From assembly GCA_028865845.1 (NCBI GenBank), contig JAGWJK010000157.1, positions 1-8,026 of the forward strand: a stretch of 8,026 nt of DNA. The letters are read 5' to 3'. Under the pieces are notes generated by a model, which was given only the letters and a program-made list of their open reading frames with translations, was not told where the DNA came from and searched no databases. The DNA comes from Rhizobiaceae bacterium (GTDB taxonomy: Bacteria > Pseudomonadota > Alphaproteobacteria > Rhizobiales > Rhizobiaceae). Each line of letters opens with the position of its first letter. The first letter of the stretch is position 1. Position numbers and translations under genes: made by a program. Positions 6,542 to 8,026 of this stretch are shown one piece after another.

Positions 6542-6568
6542 GGCGGCCTGAAGCAGTTTCAGGCCGCC
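6542..6568 (+). other. intercistronic stem-loop after the binding-protein gene
   Basis: GGCGGCCTGAA (6542-6552) pairs perfectly with TTCAGGCCGCC (6558-6568) around the five-base loop GCAGT, an 11-bp GC-rich stem. No T-run follows, so it is a poor intrinsic terminator. Stem-loops in this position commonly block 3' exonucleases or attenuate read-through, leaving binding-protein message in excess over the ATPase and permease. The ATPase gene starts 25 bases after the stem. Confidence 0.7.
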
Positions 6569-6593
6569 GATCGTAACATGCCGAGAGTATAAG

Positions 6594-7685
6594 ATGACCC
6601 AATCTGTGGACCTGCTCAGCCTGCGGTCCGTTTCGAAGTCCTATGGTCCGGTTCCGGTGCTCCACAATATCGACCTGTCGATCCGGGACGGCGAATTTCT
6701 GACAGTGCTTGGACCCTCCGGGTCCGGCAAGACGACGGTGTTGCGCCTGATCGGCGGCCTTGAAATGGCAACCTCCGGAGAAATCCATCTCGACGGGCAG
6801 GATATCAGCCGCATGCCGATCAACCGTCGTCCGTTCAATACGGTGTTTCAGGATTATGCATTGTTTCCTCACATGACGGTGGCCGCCAATGTCGGCTATG
6901 GGCTGTCGATCCGGCGCACACCGCGCTCCGAGATCAAGCGCCGCGTCGCCGAGGCGCTTACGCTCGTCCAGCTCGGCTCCTTCGCCGACCGTTACCCCGC
7001 CCAGCTCTCGGGTGGTCAACGCCAGCGCGTCGCGCTTGCCCGCGCCTTGATCTGCAATCCGCGCCTCATTCTGCTGGACGAACCGCTGGCTGCCCTCGAT
7101 CTCGAACTTCGCCGCCAGATGCAGGAGTTCCTGAAATCCATCCAGCGCGAAATCAAGACGACCTTCCTCTTCGTCACCCACGACCAGGAAGAGGCAATCG
7201 GCATGGCCGATCGCATCTGCGTCATGCAGGCCGGCCGTATCCGCCAGCTCGGTACCCCGCACGAGCTCTATTACAAGCCCAATTGCGCGTTCGTCGCCCG
7301 CTTTTTCGGGGAGAACAATCTGGTTCCCGGAACGCTCGGGCCAAGCGACGGCGAGTTTCGCACGATCGACACGAAGCTTGGCCGCTTCGTCTGCTCGATC
7401 GAAGGGCAGCCGGAACTGAAAGCGGCGAAGACCGGAAGCTTAGCATTCGCCGTGTTTCGCCCGGAGGCATTGCACGCCACGAAGGGCGATGAAAACGACA
7501 ACCGCATTGCCGGCACGGTGAGCGAGATTGCCTTTGCCGGTTCCTCGACGGTCGCCCACATCACCGCCGGTGACCAGAAACTGCGGTTTCGCCAGCCGAG
7601 CCGTGCGGAGGGCAGCGCCTATACCCAGGGTGCCGCTCTCGATCTTTCCTTCTCGCGACGCGAATCCCATCTGGTGCTGGCATGA
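6594..7685 (+). CDS. ABC importer ATPase, PotA/PotG type
   Basis: This 363-residue cytoplasmic nucleotide-binding subunit powers the importer. All ATPase motifs are intact: Walker A GPSGSGKT (40-47), Q-loop Q86 in VFQDYALFPHMTV, signature LSGGQ (138-142), Walker B LILLDEP (158-164), D-loop ALD (167-169) and switch His H196 in THDQEEA. After about residue 238 (GENNLVPG) comes a C-terminal extension of TOBE type, with a second conserved strand pair near 285-340, as in PotA, FbpC and other CUT1/POPT ATPases. The length matches PotA (about 370). GAGAG lies shortly before ATG 6594. Its stop codon overlaps the permease start by four bases, so the ATPase and permease are probably translationally coupled. 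The ATPase does not reveal the substrate; family naming as spermidine/putrescine is by homology only. Confidence 0.93.
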   Translation: MTQSVDLLSLRSVSKSYGPVPVLHNIDLSIRDGEFLTVLGPSGSGKTTVLRLIGGLEMATSGEIHLDGQDISRMPINRRPFNTVFQDYALFPHMTVAANVGYGLSIRRTPRSEIKRRVAEALTLVQLGSFADRYPAQLSGGQRQRVALARALICNPRLILLDEPLAALDLELRRQMQEFLKSIQREIKTTFLFVTHDQEEAIGMADRICVMQAGRIRQLGTPHELYYKPNCAFVARFFGENNLVPGTLGPSDGEFRTIDTKLGRFVCSIEGQPELKAAKTGSLAFAVFRPEALHATKGDENDNRIAGTVSEIAFAGSSTVAHITAGDQKLRFRQPSRAEGSAYTQGAALDLSFSRRESHLVLA

Positions 7686-8026
7686 TCGGCCACGGCAACA
7701 AATATTCGGTTCTCGTCACGCTGCTCGCCTTCGCGGCACCCGTATTCTTCATCCTCGTGCCGCTGGTAATCTTCCTCGGCTACAGCTTCTTCAGCGTTGA
7801 TCACGGCGAGATAAACTATACGCTGACCACGGCAAACTACGTCCGCTTCTTCACCGATCCAGTCTTCCTGCCGGTCTTCTGGAACACCTGTCTTCTCTGC
7901 CTTTCGGTGTCGATCATCTGCGTGCTGCTCGGCTATCCCGCCGCCTATTTTCTGACGACGCTGAACGGTCGCTGGCGCTACATCATGCTGATGCTGCTGC
8001 TGGTGCCGCTGCTGATGAGCTATGTC
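7682..8026 (+). CDS. ABC importer permease, PotB/PotH type (partial, 3' end outside window)
   Basis: The reading frame is open for 115 codons from ATG 7682 to the window end and has no stop. It encodes an inner-membrane permease of the spermidine/putrescine class. The first membrane helix covers about residues 9-34 and is followed by a periplasmic loop with NYVRFF (52-57). A second helix runs from about 65 to 92 and includes WNTCLL and the characteristic LGYPAAYFL (83-91). A third starts after NGRWRY (95-100) with the family motif LLLVPLLMSYV (105-115). The transmembrane-domain motif that contacts the ATPase lies further downstream, outside the window. The start overlaps the ATPase stop (ATGA). 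A second permease (PotC/PotI type) would be expected next. Confidence 0.9.
   Translation, partial: MIGHGNKYSVLVTLLAFAAPVFFILVPLVIFLGYSFFSVDHGEINYTLTTANYVRFFTDPVFLPVFWNTCLLCLSVSIICVLLGYPAAYFLTTLNGRWRYIMLMLLLVPLLMSYV

Noticed and set aside
6534..7262. 242-codon open frame on the minus strand
   Set aside because: It is antisense to the ABC ATPase, which carries every expected motif on the + strand.

Overview
The window looks like an alphaproteobacterial, most probably rhizobial (Rhizobium/Agrobacterium group), accessory locus. The reasons are its high GC content with strong codon periodicity, a dehydratase whose active-site residues match the Rhizobium leguminosarum L-arabinonate dehydratase at a constant offset (from memory), a GguC/AraD1-type FAH protein, and a RES-domain protein of a type I associate with rhizobia. 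All confident genes are on the + strand.

Layout: (1) Positions 1-215 hold no gene I can call. (2) 216-773 encodes a RES-domain protein (RES toxin/NAD+ phosphorylase fold), with no recognisable antitoxin in the visible upstream sequence. (3) 774-1037 is non-coding, followed by an AT-rich control region at 1038-1096. That region has a TTGACA box and a perfect 8-3-8 palindrome (CTATTATT-ATG-AATAATAG), which I read as promoter and operator. (4) 1097-5435 is a tightly packed catabolic set: a GntR/FadR-type (FCD) regulator, an IlvD/Edd-family pentonate (L-arabinonate-type) dehydratase, a short-chain dehydrogenase resembling Caulobacter D-xylose 1-dehydrogenase, and an FAH-superfamily GguC/AraD1 protein. 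(5) 5489-8026 is an ABC importer of the spermidine/putrescine (PotFGHI/PotABCD) type: a periplasmic binding protein, an intercistronic stem-loop, an ATPase with a TOBE tail, and the first 115 codons of a PotB-like permease that runs off the window end.

Working model (inference): the importer brings in a sugar, sugar acid or sugar-amine compound. The SDR oxidises an aldopentose to its lactone, or alternatively oxidises a 2-keto-3-deoxy acid at C4. The dehydratase makes the 2-keto-3-deoxypentonate. The FAH protein then either dehydrates it toward alpha-ketoglutarate semialdehyde (Weimberg-type route) or hydrolyses a 2,4-diketo acid to pyruvate plus glycolate. The GntR repressor would sense an intermediate. 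No lactonase and no alpha-ketoglutarate-semialdehyde dehydrogenase are visible here. The most notable point is the pairing of a pentose-acid oxidation module with a polyamine/opine-class importer, rather than the CUT2 sugar importers usually found with pentose genes. I see no RNA gene, CRISPR array, insertion sequence or phage gene.
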